Below, piece by piece: positions 1 through 8,554 of a stretch of DNA of 64,000 bases; the stretch's first letter is position 1, and each line of letters begins with the position of its first letter. The notes below the pieces were generated by a model. The model was not told where the DNA came from. It saw only the letters and a list, made by a program, of their open reading frames with translations, and did no database searches. A program made the position numbers and the translations under genes. The DNA comes from an uncultured Collinsella sp. (GTDB lineage Bacteria; Actinomycetota; Coriobacteriia; Coriobacteriales; Coriobacteriaceae), in contig CAUFMB010000004.1 of the NCBI GenBank assembly GCA_959026535.1, forward strand, positions 1-64,000, given 5' to 3'.

Positions 1-23
1 CCGTGGGTTATACCCTAAGAGCA

Positions 24-46
24 AACCACCCTTTTTAAGGGTGGTT
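24..46. terminator. Short hairpin, possible terminator of an upstream gene
   Basis: Ten-bp perfect inverted repeat (AACCACCCTT / AAGGGTGGTT) with a 3-base loop. No strong T-tract follows, so the terminator role is only suggested. The gene it would serve lies outside the window. The rest of 47-229 shows no gene; it contains a 7-bp inverted repeat GATAGTA / TACTATC at 158-177 upstream of the lipoprotein, which could belong to its promoter. Confidence 0.35.
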
Positions 47-229
47 CTGATTGCACGGTACGGATGCGTTTTATTGCACGCTGAGCGGACTCGCAGACCG
101 TTCGGACGTTAAAACGAACCGACCGCGCCTTCGTGCTGCCGAGGGTGTTCATAAGTGGATAGTATGTGCTTACTATCACAACGTGCGCCGTGTCTGGGAA
201 GCGCGGTGCCGCTCATTGGGAGGAACATC

Positions 230-787
230 ATGAAAAAGAAGCTGCTGCTTGCGCCCCTCATGGCCGTTTTGGTTGCATGTGTGGTCGTGCTTTCCGGCTG
301 CGGAGGCCCCTCGATCGAAGAGCTCATCACCGAGGACCTTACGACTCAGTTCGATGAGGTCAAAAACGGTGGCGACGATTTCCTCTCTGGTCTGGAAGAG
401 GCTTCGGGCGACGAGTTCGAGCAGCTGGGCATCGATCCCAAGGAGTATGCCAAGACCTATCTCGAGGGCTTTGATTACGAGATCGGCGACGTGACGGTCG
501 ACGAGGACAAGGGCGTTGCAACCGCCGAGGTCTCCATCACCTGCAAGTCTATGAACAAGATCGTCGAGGACTTCTCCACCCAGTATCAGGAGAAGGTCGC
601 TGCACTTGACACGGTTCCTTCCGATGACGAGCTGTACAAGATGGCCGGCCAGGTGATGGTCGATGTGACCAAGGCCACCGAGCCCAGGAAGACCACGGTT
701 ATCTTCAAGTACACCTGCAACGATGACGGCGAGTGGTCTGCCGACGACTCCGTCAACTCCGAGATGATGGATGCGATGCTGAGCTAG
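230..787 (+). CDS. Putative lipoprotein of unknown function
   Basis: Encodes 185 residues. The ATG at 230 follows a GGAGG-type ribosome site (GGGAGGAACATC), so it is preferred over an in-frame upstream ATG at 155. The N-terminus is a classic lipoprotein signal: MKKK, a hydrophobic stretch, then lipobox LSGC at residues 21-24, with Cys24 as the predicted lipidated residue. The mature part is acidic and helix/strand mixed, with an Asp/Glu-rich linker after the Cys. It resembles the small NTF2-like lipoproteins common in this class, but I cannot assign a family. It is expected to be surface-anchored. A covarying hairpin element begins 3 bases after the stop. Confidence 0.8.
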   Translation: MKKKLLLAPLMAVLVACVVVLSGCGGPSIEELITEDLTTQFDEVKNGGDDFLSGLEEASGDEFEQLGIDPKEYAKTYLEGFDYEIGDVTVDEDKGVATAEVSITCKSMNKIVEDFSTQYQEKVAALDTVPSDDELYKMAGQVMVDVTKATEPRKTTVIFKYTCNDDGEWSADDSVNSEMMDAMLS

Positions 788-790
788 TTC

Positions 791-963
791 GTTACGGCGT
801 TTTACCAAACGCCGTAACTGCTCGACGCTGCGCGCCGCCCAAGCCGACAATTTGTCACTCAAAAGGCGAGGCATGACCAAAAGGTCTATGCCTCGCCTTT
901 TTCATGCCAACTTGTTCGGCTTGGGCGGCGCTCGCTGTCCGTCCTCTACCTGCGGTGTTGCCA
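791..963. repeat. Nested-hairpin intergenic repeat, copy 1
   Basis: Three stacked structures: a 12-bp hairpin at 791-818 with loop TACC; an outer 15-bp stem pairing 833-847 with 916-930; and inside it a 13-14 bp hairpin at 862-900 ending in a T-run. A conserved unpaired tail runs to 963. A second copy at 22242-22412 has compensating base changes in the first and outer stems. Both copies sit directly after a stop codon. The inner hairpin plus T-tract may terminate transcription of the lipoprotein gene. Confidence 0.8.
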
Positions 964-1018
964 TTGTTGAGGGGCAGCTAATTTGGGACGGGGCTCTTTT
1001 AGCTACCCCGTGCCCATC

Positions 1019-1088
1019 TAAGTTGCGGTGAAATAGGGACTGTTGGGGGCAGTAGGCCGGCAATCAGTCCCTATTTCACCGCAACTTA
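1019..1088. repeat. Long palindrome, GTTGCGGTGAAATAG family, copy 1
   Basis: Perfect 24-bp inverted repeat: arms 1019-1042 and 1065-1088, 22-base loop. The arms contain GTTGCGGTGAAATAGGGAC. Related palindromes lie at 29838-29904 and 38539-38603. It sits 15 bases downstream of the 3' end of the HAD phosphatase gene (minus strand). Confidence 0.9.
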
Positions 1089-1103
1089 TTGGTGGGCGGC
1101 TCG

Positions 1104-1772
1104 CTACTCGCCCAAGATCAGCGCGGCGAGTTCGTCCTGGGTGTCCACTACGTAGTCGGCGCCGGCGGCTTCGAGCTCTGCTCGGCCGCGGAAGCCCCAG
1201 GTGACGCCGGCGCTCTTAAGGCCGGCATTGTGGCCGGTCAGAACATCGACATTCGAATCGCCAACGTAGAGCGTGGTCGCCGGGTCGGCGCCCAGCTCCT
1301 CCATTACATGCAGCGTGACGGGAGCCTCGGGCTTGGGTGGAAACGCGTCGACACGACCCTGCACCAGCGCAAAACGATCGGGGCCAAAGTACTTTTCGAT
1401 AAGCGGAGCCGCCGAAATATGGTCCTTGTTGGTGAGCACGGCAAACTCAACGCCCGCGGCGCGCAGACGGTCGAGCATCTCGACCGTGCCGGCATAGGGG
1501 GCGGTGTGGTCCTCCTTGTGCTCGCCGTAATAAGCCCTAAACTCGGCGAGCGTCTGCTCAAACATGCGGCCGTCGCCCGCGTACTCGGCGGGCATAAAGC
1601 GCTCGACCAGCTTGAGCATGCCGTTTCCCACCTTGTAGCGGTACTCGTCCACGGCAAACGTGGGCCAGCCGTGCAGCTCGCAGGTATGGTTGCCGGCTGT
1701 CGCCAGGTCCTCGAGCGTATTGAGGATGGTGCCGTCCAGATCAAAGATCACATGGGAATAAGCAGCTGTCAT
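1104..1772 (-). CDS. HAD-superfamily hydrolase, phosphoglycolate phosphatase-like
   Basis: Encodes 222 residues. The start at 1772 is fixed by AGGAG five bases upstream; the open frame extends further but without a ribosome site. Motif I FDLDGTILNT is near the N-terminus with both catalytic Asp residues. A mid-protein LTNKDH supplies the motif II Thr. VGDSNVDVLTGHNAG near the C-terminus is motif IV. The size and the helical cap between motifs I and II match Gph/PpaX-like phosphatases, which hydrolyse phosphoglycolate or other small phosphate esters in the cytosol. It lies 125 bases downstream of hypE on the same strand and may be co-transcribed, but a functional link to hydrogenase maturation is not evident. 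The exact substrate cannot be told. Confidence 0.85.
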   Translation of the reverse strand: MTAAYSHVIFDLDGTILNTLEDLATAGNHTCELHGWPTFAVDEYRYKVGNGMLKLVERFMPAEYAGDGRMFEQTLAEFRAYYGEHKEDHTAPYAGTVEMLDRLRAAGVEFAVLTNKDHISAAPLIEKYFGPDRFALVQGRVDAFPPKPEAPVTLHVMEELGADPATTLYVGDSNVDVLTGHNAGLKSAGVTWGFRGRAELEAAGADYVVDTQDELAALILGE

Positions 1773-1897
1773 GGGTGCTCCTGCCGTTTGAGTTGTAAAG
1801 CGCACCCCATGATACTGGGCTTGCGCGTCGGGCGTGCCTGGAATCTGAACATCTTTAACGGCATCGGGGCGCATCGCGCCAGCGCAAGCCTTTGCCG

Positions 1898-2932
1898 CTA
1901 GCAGATCCTGGGCAGCTGCTCTCCCACGAGCATGTCGAGGATACGCGTCGAGCCCCAGCCGGTGCGCACACGCACGGCGGGACGAGCACCTTCGGCGACC
2001 GGCAGCACGCGACCGATGATGGCGGCGTTCTCGCCGTAGCGGGCGGCACGCATGGCTGCTAGCGCCGCGTCGGCCTGCTCGGCTGGCACCACGGCGACCA
2101 TCTTGCCCTCGTTGGCAACCTGCAGCACGTCGTAGCCGAGCATCTCGCAGGCGGCCTGCACGTCGGGGCGCACGGGTACGGCGTCCTCGTCAATCTCCAT
2201 GGCAACGCCGCTGGCCTGGGCAAACTCGTTGAGCGTGGATGCCAGGCCACCGCGCGTGGGGTCGCGGAAGCAACGCGTATCGGGGGCGGCGGCCAGCACG
2301 TCGGCAATCAGGTGGTTGAGGGGCGCGGCGTCGCTCTCGATGCTGCTCGAGAACGCCAGGCCCTCGCGCTGGCTCATGATGGCGATGCCGTGGTCGCCCA
2401 GCGTGCCCGAGACCAGGACGACGTCGCCGGGCTGGCAGCTGGCGCCGCTGAGCGTCACGCCCGCGGGAACCTCGCCCACGCCGGCGGTGTTGATGTAGAC
2501 GCCGTCAGCTCCGCCGCGCTCGACCACCTTGGTGTCGCCGGTGATGATTTTGACGCCCGCCTCGCGCGCCGTCTCGGCCATGGTCTGCACAATCTGGCGC
2601 AGCTTATCCATAGGATAGCCCTCTTCGAGGATAAAGCCGCACGAAAGGAAGCGCACGTTGGCACCCGAGGTCGCAACATCGTTGACGGTTCCGCACACGG
2701 CGAGCCTGCCGATATTTCCGCCGGGGAAGAACTGCGGCGTCACCACAAAGCTGTCGGTCGACATGGCGATGCGCCCGCTCGCGGGCAGGGCGGCGACACC
2801 GGCATCGTTGCCTTCGAGCAGCTCGGGCGACCCAAAGGCATCCAGAAAGACCTCGTCGATAATGCGCTTCATCATCTGGCCGCCGGAGCCGTGGCCCAGC
2901 AGGACAGTGCTATCGGTGACGCTATGGGACAT
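1898..2932 (-). CDS. hypE: Hydrogenase maturation protein HypE
   Basis: Encodes 344 residues, the usual HypE length. HypE dehydrates the thiocarboxamide delivered by HypF on its C-terminal cysteine, giving the thiocyanate that becomes the cyanide ligands of the NiFe-hydrogenase iron. The C-terminus is PRIC, the hallmark ending with the carrier Cys. The N-terminus has the conserved LLGHGSGGQMM motif and the AIR-synthase-like ATP-binding fold (TGDTKVVERG; DPTRGGLA). It is the last hyp gene of the minus-strand cluster, 47 bases after hypD. It works in complex with HypF and passes the ligand to HypC-HypD. Confidence 0.97.
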   Translation of the reverse strand: MSHSVTDSTVLLGHGSGGQMMKRIIDEVFLDAFGSPELLEGNDAGVAALPASGRIAMSTDSFVVTPQFFPGGNIGRLAVCGTVNDVATSGANVRFLSCGFILEEGYPMDKLRQIVQTMAETAREAGVKIITGDTKVVERGGADGVYINTAGVGEVPAGVTLSGASCQPGDVVLVSGTLGDHGIAIMSQREGLAFSSSIESDAAPLNHLIADVLAAAPDTRCFRDPTRGGLASTLNEFAQASGVAMEIDEDAVPVRPDVQAACEMLGYDVLQVANEGKMVAVVPAEQADAALAAMRAARYGENAAIIGRVLPVAEGARPAVRVRTGWGSTRILDMLVGEQLPRIC

Positions 2933-2979
2933 ATCGAAAACTCCAATCGTGGTGCGTCTGGTGCGTGGGGGCGTTCGGG

Positions 2980-4092
2980 CTAGATTTGGTATCTAAAGTA
3001 CGCAGCGCAGCTGCCTTCCGAGCTCACCATGCACGGGCCAACAGGATGCCCGGGCGTGCAGGCGTGGCCGAAAAGTGGGCAGTCGCTCGGTGCGATGGCC
3101 CCGCGCAGCACGTCGCCGCAACGGCATCCGCGCGGCTCGACCGTCGTCTCAACGGGCACGTCATAGCGGGCGCCGGCGTCAAAGCGCGAGAACTCGGGGC
3201 GGATGGAAAGGCCCGAGGCGGCAATCGGTCCCAGCCCGCGCCATGTGGTATCGCACGGCTCAAACACCTGCTCGACCAGTTGGCGCGCCACGGGGTTGCC
3301 GTCCACGTTGACGCCGCGACGGTACGCGTTGTCGATCGCGGGCCGCCCCTCAACGACCATCTGCACCAGCATGCAGATACCCTGCAGAATATCGACCGGC
3401 TCAAATCCCGTGACCACGCCTGGGGTCCTAAACTCATCGACCAAAAAGCCAAAGGGTACCAGGCCTGTGATGGTGGCGACGTGGCCCGGCAGGATAAAGC
3501 CGTCGATAGTGGTCTCGGGGTCGTTGGCAATCGCGCGCAGCGCCGGTGGCGTGGTCTTGTGGGCGCAATAGACCGAGAAGTTCTGGAGTCCGCGTGCATC
3601 GGCCTCCAGGATGGCGGCGGCGATGGTGGGCGTCGTAGTCTCAAAGCCCACGCCCATAAAGATGACCGGGCGGTCGGGGCTGTGTTTGGCGATATCGAGC
3701 GCGTCGAGCGGCGAGTAGACGATACGGATGTCGCGTCCGGCTGCCTTTTGCGCGGCAAGCGAGGTGGACGATCCGGGCACGCGCATCATGTCACCAAAGG
3801 TAGTGATGATGGCGCCGTCCATCTTGGCGAGTGCGATTGCGTGGTCGATGTCGCGGTTTGCGGTAACGCAGACGGGGCAGCCCGGGCCGCTCAACAGCTT
3901 GAGCCCCGCCGGCATAATGGAGCGAAAACCATAGCGGCCAATGCTCACGGTATGCGTACCGCAGACCTCCATCAGGTTGATGGTGCGGTCGCCGACAAGC
4001 TCATGAATGCGGTCGATGAGCTCGCGAGCGAGCCGTGGGTCGTGAAATGCCGAAAAGTCGATACCGGAGTGAACCGGTTGCGCCGCCGCCAC
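2980..4092 (-). CDS. hypD: Hydrogenase maturation protein HypD
   Basis: Encodes 370 residues and starts with GTG, sharing one base with the hypC stop codon (TAGTG), which implies translational coupling. HypD is the iron-sulfur scaffold on which, with HypC, the Fe(CN)2CO unit is built. Visible family features are MEVCGTHTVSIGRYG, GPGCPVC with the active-site CxxC, and GFETTTPT. At the C-terminus a cysteine-rich segment (CRCGDVLRG, a DCPLFGHAC stretch, a final SEGSCAAYFRY) binds the [4Fe-4S] cluster. Length and motifs are complete. Confidence 0.97.
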   Translation of the reverse strand: MAAAQPVHSGIDFSAFHDPRLARELIDRIHELVGDRTINLMEVCGTHTVSIGRYGFRSIMPAGLKLLSGPGCPVCVTANRDIDHAIALAKMDGAIITTFGDMMRVPGSSTSLAAQKAAGRDIRIVYSPLDALDIAKHSPDRPVIFMGVGFETTTPTIAAAILEADARGLQNFSVYCAHKTTPPALRAIANDPETTIDGFILPGHVATITGLVPFGFLVDEFRTPGVVTGFEPVDILQGICMLVQMVVEGRPAIDNAYRRGVNVDGNPVARQLVEQVFEPCDTTWRGLGPIAASGLSIRPEFSRFDAGARYDVPVETTVEPRGCRCGDVLRGAIAPSDCPLFGHACTPGHPVGPCMVSSEGSCAAYFRYQI

Positions 4093-4352
4093 TAGTATGC
4101 CTCGGCCGGGTTGGTGGCGAGCTGGTCCTCTTCGACCAGCTCGGTCATGGCGTTGACCAGCTCGAGCGTCTCCTGGGCTTCCTGCTCGTCGACAATCTGG
4201 ATGCCAAAGCCGGCGTGTACGAGAACATAGTCGCCCACCTGTGCCGTCGGCACAAGTCGCAGCGATACGGGGCGCTCGATGCCCATCATGTCGACGATCG
4301 CCTTTAGGTCGTCGTCGCGTTTGACCACTTTACCGGGAACGGCAAGGCACAT
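4092..4352 (-). CDS. hypC: Hydrogenase maturation chaperone HypC
   Basis: Encodes 86 residues, typical for HypC/HupF. It begins MCLAVPGKVV; Cys2 is the conserved residue that contacts the iron ligand complex and the hydrogenase large-subunit precursor. The middle GDYVLVHAGFGI is the family signature. It has a good ribosome site (AAGGGAAACATT before the ATG). It overlaps hypD by one base and lies 131 bases after hypF, consistent with one transcript hypF-C-D-E. Confidence 0.97.
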   Translation of the reverse strand: MCLAVPGKVVKRDDDLKAIVDMMGIERPVSLRLVPTAQVGDYVLVHAGFGIQIVDEQEAQETLELVNAMTELVEEDQLATNPAEAY

Positions 4353-4483
4353 AATGTTTCCCTTTTATACGCTTTGCGCTGGATGGGCGCTTAATAATCC
4401 ATCAGTTGATGGTAGCGCTCGCGGGGGTTGCGGGCAAACGCGTTACACCTGTGAGACGGCGGCGCATGGGCTGGCCAAGCAGC

Positions 4484-6937
4484 CTACCGCGATGCGATCT
4501 GCGTGAGGCGAGCGCGGGCGACCGCCGCCTGGCCGTAGGCGATGCAGCCGTCGTTGACGGGCACGGTGTGGGGAACCAAGACGGCAAGACCGGCGTCTTT
4601 GAGCTCGCGCGTGAGGAGCCGAAGCAAAAGTCGGTTCATGAACACGCCGCCCGAGAGCGCGACGGTGTCGATGCCTTCACGGACGCAGATCTCGCTTGCG
4701 ATGCGGGCCGACGCACGTGCGATGGTGACATGGAAGTCGAGCGCGAGCCTATCGGGCGATGCGCCGGCTTCAATACCCTCCAAAAGTGCTTCGATGAGCG
4801 GTTGGGAATCCAAGATGGTGGAGTCGTCGACAGACGTGGGTATGCCTGACTGATAGTCGATGGGGCGGACGGTTCTGCTGCCGAGCGCGTGCCATGCGGC
4901 GGCCTCGAGCTCGATGGCGGGTTCGCCCTCGTAGGTTGCAGTGCCGCAGATGTCCAAGATCGCCGCCGCGGCGTCAAACAGACGGCCCATACTGCTCGTT
5001 CGCGGGCTGTTGATGTTCCGCTTGATCATCGTGGTCGTGATACTGCGCGTCTGCTCATCGAGGCCGCCCAGGAGTCCCGCGGCACCCGGATGTTCGAGTA
5101 GATCGAGCTCGCTCAGCAGGGCAAAGGCGTTGCGTCGGGCGTCGCGCACAGATGCGGCGCCACCGGGGAGTGCCCAGGTACGCAGGTGCGCGGTGCGCTC
5201 AAAATCGGCGAGGCCGGCGACAAGAAACTCACCGCCCCAAATGGTTCCGTCGGTGCCAGCGCCCGTTCCATCGAAGGCGATGCCAAGTACGCGCGCATTG
5301 GGTGCAAGCTGTCCTGTGGCGATAGCCTCAGCCATCACGCTCGCGATATGCGCATGATGGTGCTGGACTTCGATAAGCGGCAGATTGCGCTCGCGCGCCT
5401 GTTCGCGTGCCCACTGACTCGATAGGTAGCTGGGGTGCAAGTCGCAGGCCAGCGCGGCGGGCGCTAGGTCAAAAAGGTCTTCCAGTCGCGTGCGTGCCGC
5501 ATTCCACGCATCGAAAGTCGCACCGTTTTCGACATCGCCGATATGCTGCGACACAAAACAGGCCGACGTTCCATTCGCGTCTTCGCGCGTGAGTGCGATC
5601 GTGGCCTTTTGCTGCGGGCCGCAGGCGAGCACACAGGGCGCGGCGCTGGCGAGTGCCGGCAGCGGCAACGGCTGCGGGGCGTACCCGCGAGCGCGGCGCA
5701 CGGGCATAACGACCCCGTCGACCACACGTACCACGGAGTCGTCGTAGCGCGAGAGGATCGCGCGGTCATTGCCGAGCAGCGCGTCGGCGATGCCGGCGGC
5801 AACGAGATGCTCCCAGGCAAGATCGTCATCGGTCTCGATGGGCTCTTCGCTCAAGTTTCCGCTGGTCATAACCAGCGCGTGCATGCCATGCGTTTCTGCC
5901 GCGGCAAGCAGCAGATGCTGAAGCGGGGTATAGGGGAGCATGACGCCGAGCTCGGGCAGATCGTGCGCAACGGACGGCGCAAGTGCGAGAGCATCGAAGG
6001 AATCTCCCATGCCAACACCACGCCGGCGCAGCAGCACGATGGGGCGGATGCTGCCGGCCAGCAAGTCGCGCTCGGCGTCGTTGACACGGCACAGGCGCTC
6101 GGCATCGGTAAGGTCGCGCACCATAACGGCAAGCGGCTTGTTGCTGCGGCGCTTGTGACGGCGCAGCTCGACTACTGCTTGCTCGTTGGCGGCGTCGCAA
6201 GCCAGATGGAATCCGCCCAGGCCCTTGATGGCAACAATGCCGCCGGCCTCGAGCAGCTCGACACAGCGCTCGATAATAGCGTCGCTAGACTCGCGCGTGT
6301 CGCCGACAGCCGGCGTCGCCTCTGAGCTCTCGAGCACCATGCCGCCTGCCGCCTCGCGCCAGGTAATATGCGGCCCGCAGTCAAAGCAGGCATCGGGCTG
6401 CGCATGAAAGCGCCGGTCAAGTGGGTCGGCATACTCCGCGGCGCATTCGGGGCACATGGGAAAGCGATCCATAGAGGTGGCCGCTCGGTCATAAGGCAGC
6501 GAGCGGATGATGGTAAAGCGCGGGCCGCAGTTGGTGCAGTTGATAAAGGGGTAGTGATAGCGTCGGTCGGCGGGGTCGAACAGTTCGCGCAGGCAGTCGT
6601 CGCAGGTGGCGATATCGGGCGAGACGAGCGTCGTATGCGCAGTCTGGTCCTGTGACGCCACAATGCGAAAGCCCTGTTCATTGGCAGCATCCCAAGTGCC
6701 GGGCTCCAAATCCGCAACGTCGACGCGCTCCACGCGGGCAGCCGCGGGTGCGTGCTCCGACAGCGCGGCGACAAAGCCGTCGACGGCCGCACCCGAGGCA
6801 TGCGCCTCGACATGCACGCCGTCGCCTGCGTTGAGCACCCAGCCGCAGATGCCATGCGCCATGGCCTCGCGATACACAAACGGCCGCATGCCAACGCCCT
6901 GCACAATGCCCGTCACATGAATATGCACATGCCGCAT
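4484..6937 (-). CDS. hypF: Carbamoyltransferase HypF
   Basis: Encodes 817 residues from the ATG at 6937, which has GGGAG seven bases upstream; an ATG at 6952 and a TTG at 6955 are in frame but lack a ribosome site. HypF converts carbamoyl phosphate and ATP to carbamoyl-adenylate and loads HypE. Domains in order: acylphosphatase (VQGVGMRPFV near residue 15), two zinc-finger motifs (CDDC...CTNC and CPEC...CFDC, about residues 110-185), a YrdC-like domain (roughly 210-410, with LRRHKRRSNKPLAVM), and a Kae1-like C-terminal domain with metal-binding HHHAH near residue 490. It is the first gene of the hyp cluster. A 30-bp palindrome lies just upstream. Confidence 0.96.
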   Translation of the reverse strand: MRHVHIHVTGIVQGVGMRPFVYREAMAHGICGWVLNAGDGVHVEAHASGAAVDGFVAALSEHAPAAARVERVDVADLEPGTWDAANEQGFRIVASQDQTAHTTLVSPDIATCDDCLRELFDPADRRYHYPFINCTNCGPRFTIIRSLPYDRAATSMDRFPMCPECAAEYADPLDRRFHAQPDACFDCGPHITWREAAGGMVLESSEATPAVGDTRESSDAIIERCVELLEAGGIVAIKGLGGFHLACDAANEQAVVELRRHKRRSNKPLAVMVRDLTDAERLCRVNDAERDLLAGSIRPIVLLRRRGVGMGDSFDALALAPSVAHDLPELGVMLPYTPLQHLLLAAAETHGMHALVMTSGNLSEEPIETDDDLAWEHLVAAGIADALLGNDRAILSRYDDSVVRVVDGVVMPVRRARGYAPQPLPLPALASAAPCVLACGPQQKATIALTREDANGTSACFVSQHIGDVENGATFDAWNAARTRLEDLFDLAPAALACDLHPSYLSSQWAREQARERNLPLIEVQHHHAHIASVMAEAIATGQLAPNARVLGIAFDGTGAGTDGTIWGGEFLVAGLADFERTAHLRTWALPGGAASVRDARRNAFALLSELDLLEHPGAAGLLGGLDEQTRSITTTMIKRNINSPRTSSMGRLFDAAAAILDICGTATYEGEPAIELEAAAWHALGSRTVRPIDYQSGIPTSVDDSTILDSQPLIEALLEGIEAGASPDRLALDFHVTIARASARIASEICVREGIDTVALSGGVFMNRLLLRLLTRELKDAGLAVLVPHTVPVNDGCIAYGQAAVARARLTQIASR

Positions 6938-6961
6938 GCGGCTCTCCCTCATCAAAACCGA

Positions 6962-7032
6962 CCAAAAAGGGACAGGTTTATTTTGGTAGGTAAAACATCT
7001 AAACCTGCCAAAATAAACCTGTCCCTTTTTGG
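6962..7032. repeat. 30-bp-arm palindrome between nikR and hypF
   Basis: Arms 6962-6991 and 7003-7032 pair over 30 positions with one mismatch, around an 11-base loop. The arms begin CCAAAAAGGGACAGG. The element lies between the end of nikR (7056) and the start of hypF, both on the minus strand. It could terminate nikR and/or regulate hypF. No T-tract beyond the arms argues for a simple terminator. Confidence 0.9.
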
Positions 7033-7055
7033 CAGGTGCGCTGCGGGAAATCCCG

Positions 7056-7562
7056 CTACAGTCCTAGGCTTTGTCCGGTGGCGGCACACGTGAGCTCGCC
7101 GTGCTTAACGCCACGCAGTCCCAGCAGACGGTCGGCCAGCTCGTAGACGCGCTCGCCGCGGCCCTTAAGCGCCAGAATCTCCAGACAGTTGTGGTGGTCC
7201 AGATGCACGTGCAGGGTCGAGACGATCTCGTCGGTGTAGTCGTGCTGCACCTCGTCCAAGCGGCGCGTCAGGTCGCCGGTGTGATGGTCGTAAATCATGG
7301 TGAGTGATCCGATGACCTGCTCGTCGGGCGTTCGCATCTGCTCCTTGGCAATCGATGCGCGAATCAGGTCGCGTACAGCCTCGGAGCGGTTGGCCACGTC
7401 GCCGCGGCGCGCGATCTGCTCGTCAAAGCGGCGCAACAGGTCGTCGGGCGCGGTGACCGAAAAACGGACCAGCTCGGAGGCGGAGCCGCTGCAACGGCAG
7501 TCTGCGTCGCCGGTCGGCCCGTGCGAATGCTCGTGCCCGCAGGTGTGCTCGTGCTCGGTCAC
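7056..7562 (-). CDS. nikR: Nickel-responsive repressor NikR
   Basis: Encodes 168 residues and starts with GTG. NikR is a ribbon-helix-helix repressor that binds DNA when loaded with nickel, usually at nickel uptake genes. After a His/Cys-rich leader (HEHTCGHEHSHG), the RHH domain follows (LVRFSVTAPDDLLRRFDEQI) and then the ACT-like metal domain. The four E. coli Ni ligands are recognisable with identical spacing: a His in EVQHDYTDE, then eleven residues on the two His of STLHVH, then the Cys of HHNC six residues later. The extra His-rich leader is unlike the shorter classical NikR and may buffer nickel. It starts one base after the 82-residue gene and precedes the hyp operon, fitting nickel-dependent hydrogenase assembly. 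Confidence 0.93.
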   Translation of the reverse strand: MTEHEHTCGHEHSHGPTGDADCRCSGSASELVRFSVTAPDDLLRRFDEQIARRGDVANRSEAVRDLIRASIAKEQMRTPDEQVIGSLTMIYDHHTGDLTRRLDEVQHDYTDEIVSTLHVHLDHHNCLEILALKGRGERVYELADRLLGLRGVKHGELTCAATGQSLGL

Positions 7563-7563
7563 G

Positions 7564-7812
7564 CTACACCAGCTTTACGGAGCCAACGGAGTTATGGTCG
7601 GCCTCGATGGCCTCCTCGTAGCCCTCGAGTGCGTCGTGCGCCTCGTGGAGCGCCGCCATGGCGGCCTCGAGCTTGGCGCCAATGCGCTCCATATCAAAGT
7701 TCTCGGTCGCATGCAGCAGCTGATGGCTCCACTCGTGGGCGAGCTCGATCGTGTCGTCGACCTGCTTGACGCTCATGGCAAGCTGGCTCATGTTCATTCC
7801 GACGTCATGCAT
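7564..7812 (-). CDS. Small helical protein upstream of nikR, function unknown
   Basis: Encodes 82 residues, preceded by AGGAG seven bases before the ATG. The sequence is predicted mostly helical and contains several His and Met residues (MHDVGMNMSQ at the start; AHEWSHQLLH in the middle), but no recognised metal motif. The stop is one base from the nikR start, so the two genes are almost certainly co-transcribed. This suggests a role in nickel sensing or handling. I do not recognise a family. Confidence 0.75.
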   Translation of the reverse strand: MHDVGMNMSQLAMSVKQVDDTIELAHEWSHQLLHATENFDMERIGAKLEAAMAALHEAHDALEGYEEAIEADHNSVGSVKLV

Positions 7813-7885
7813 GGGAAATCTCCTTTTGTACGGGTCTATTCAGTGGTTCAGATTCTACTACGCCTGCTTTGCGCGTCGCCGCATA

Positions 7886-7922
7886 AGAAAACGGGTGCGA
7901 GTCCGTCTGACCCGCACCCGTT
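7886..7922 (-). terminator. Rho-independent terminator of thioredoxin gene
   Basis: Read on the minus strand, ACGGGTGCG pairs with CGCACCCGT and is followed by TTTTCTT. It lies about 110 bases beyond the stop of the minus-strand thioredoxin gene and ahead of the nikR operon. Confidence 0.8.
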
Positions 7923-8032
7923 CACTGGGGGCTGTTTGTGATTACCATACTATCCGTGGTCGCGGGCGCAGTGCCCGGCTCTCCGGTGAGCGGCGCAAAA
8001 CCGCTCATGGACGGCAGCACATGACCGGCGTA

Positions 8033-8353
8033 TTACAGGTGCTTCTCAAGCAGCGCCTGCAGCCTGGCCTTGGGCAGCGCGCCAACGGAGCGGTCGATTT
8101 CCTCGCCGTTCTTAAAGACAACCAGCGTGGGGATGCTCATAACGCCAAACTTCATGGCCAGGTCCTGATTGTCGTCGACGTTGCATTTGGCGACGGCAAG
8201 TTTGCCGGCCAGCTCGTCGGCCACTTCGTCAACGATGGGCGAGAGCGAACGACAGGGACCGCACCACGGTGCCCAAAAATCAACCAGCACGGGAAGGCTG
8301 CTGTTAACGACGGAATCGAAGTTCTCGGGGGTAATCTGCTTAATGTCAGCCAT
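8033..8353 (-). CDS. trxA: Thioredoxin
   Basis: Encodes 106 residues. The start at 8353 is chosen because GGAGG lies six bases upstream and the protein then begins MADIKQITPENF, as in thioredoxins; the open frame extends 28 codons further without support. It has the active site WAPWCGPC with redox cysteines, the cis-Pro motif MSIPTLVVF, and a complete single thioredoxin fold. It is a cytosolic disulfide reductant, recycled by a thioredoxin reductase not present here. It is monocistronic, with its own terminator. Confidence 0.95.
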   Translation of the reverse strand: MADIKQITPENFDSVVNSSLPVLVDFWAPWCGPCRSLSPIVDEVADELAGKLAVAKCNVDDNQDLAMKFGVMSIPTLVVFKNGEEIDRSVGALPKARLQALLEKHL

Positions 8354-8554
8354 GGTGACCTCCATAGTGCGACGCGGCTCGGCCGCGTAAAACTCAGTAC
8401 GACCGTGCTTATACCCAACGGCCCGCAATGCAACCACTCGCGGGCGGCTCTTTTATCAAAAGCGCCGCAAAACCCCTTTCTTCAGATATGGGGATATAAG
8501 GCGCATCGGCGTCAGCCGATATACATATACGGCTGCAAGTGGTATACTGTTTTC

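Noticed and set aside
2965..4095. Plus-strand open frame over hypD
   Set aside because: Antisense shadow; hypD on the minus strand has full family motifs.
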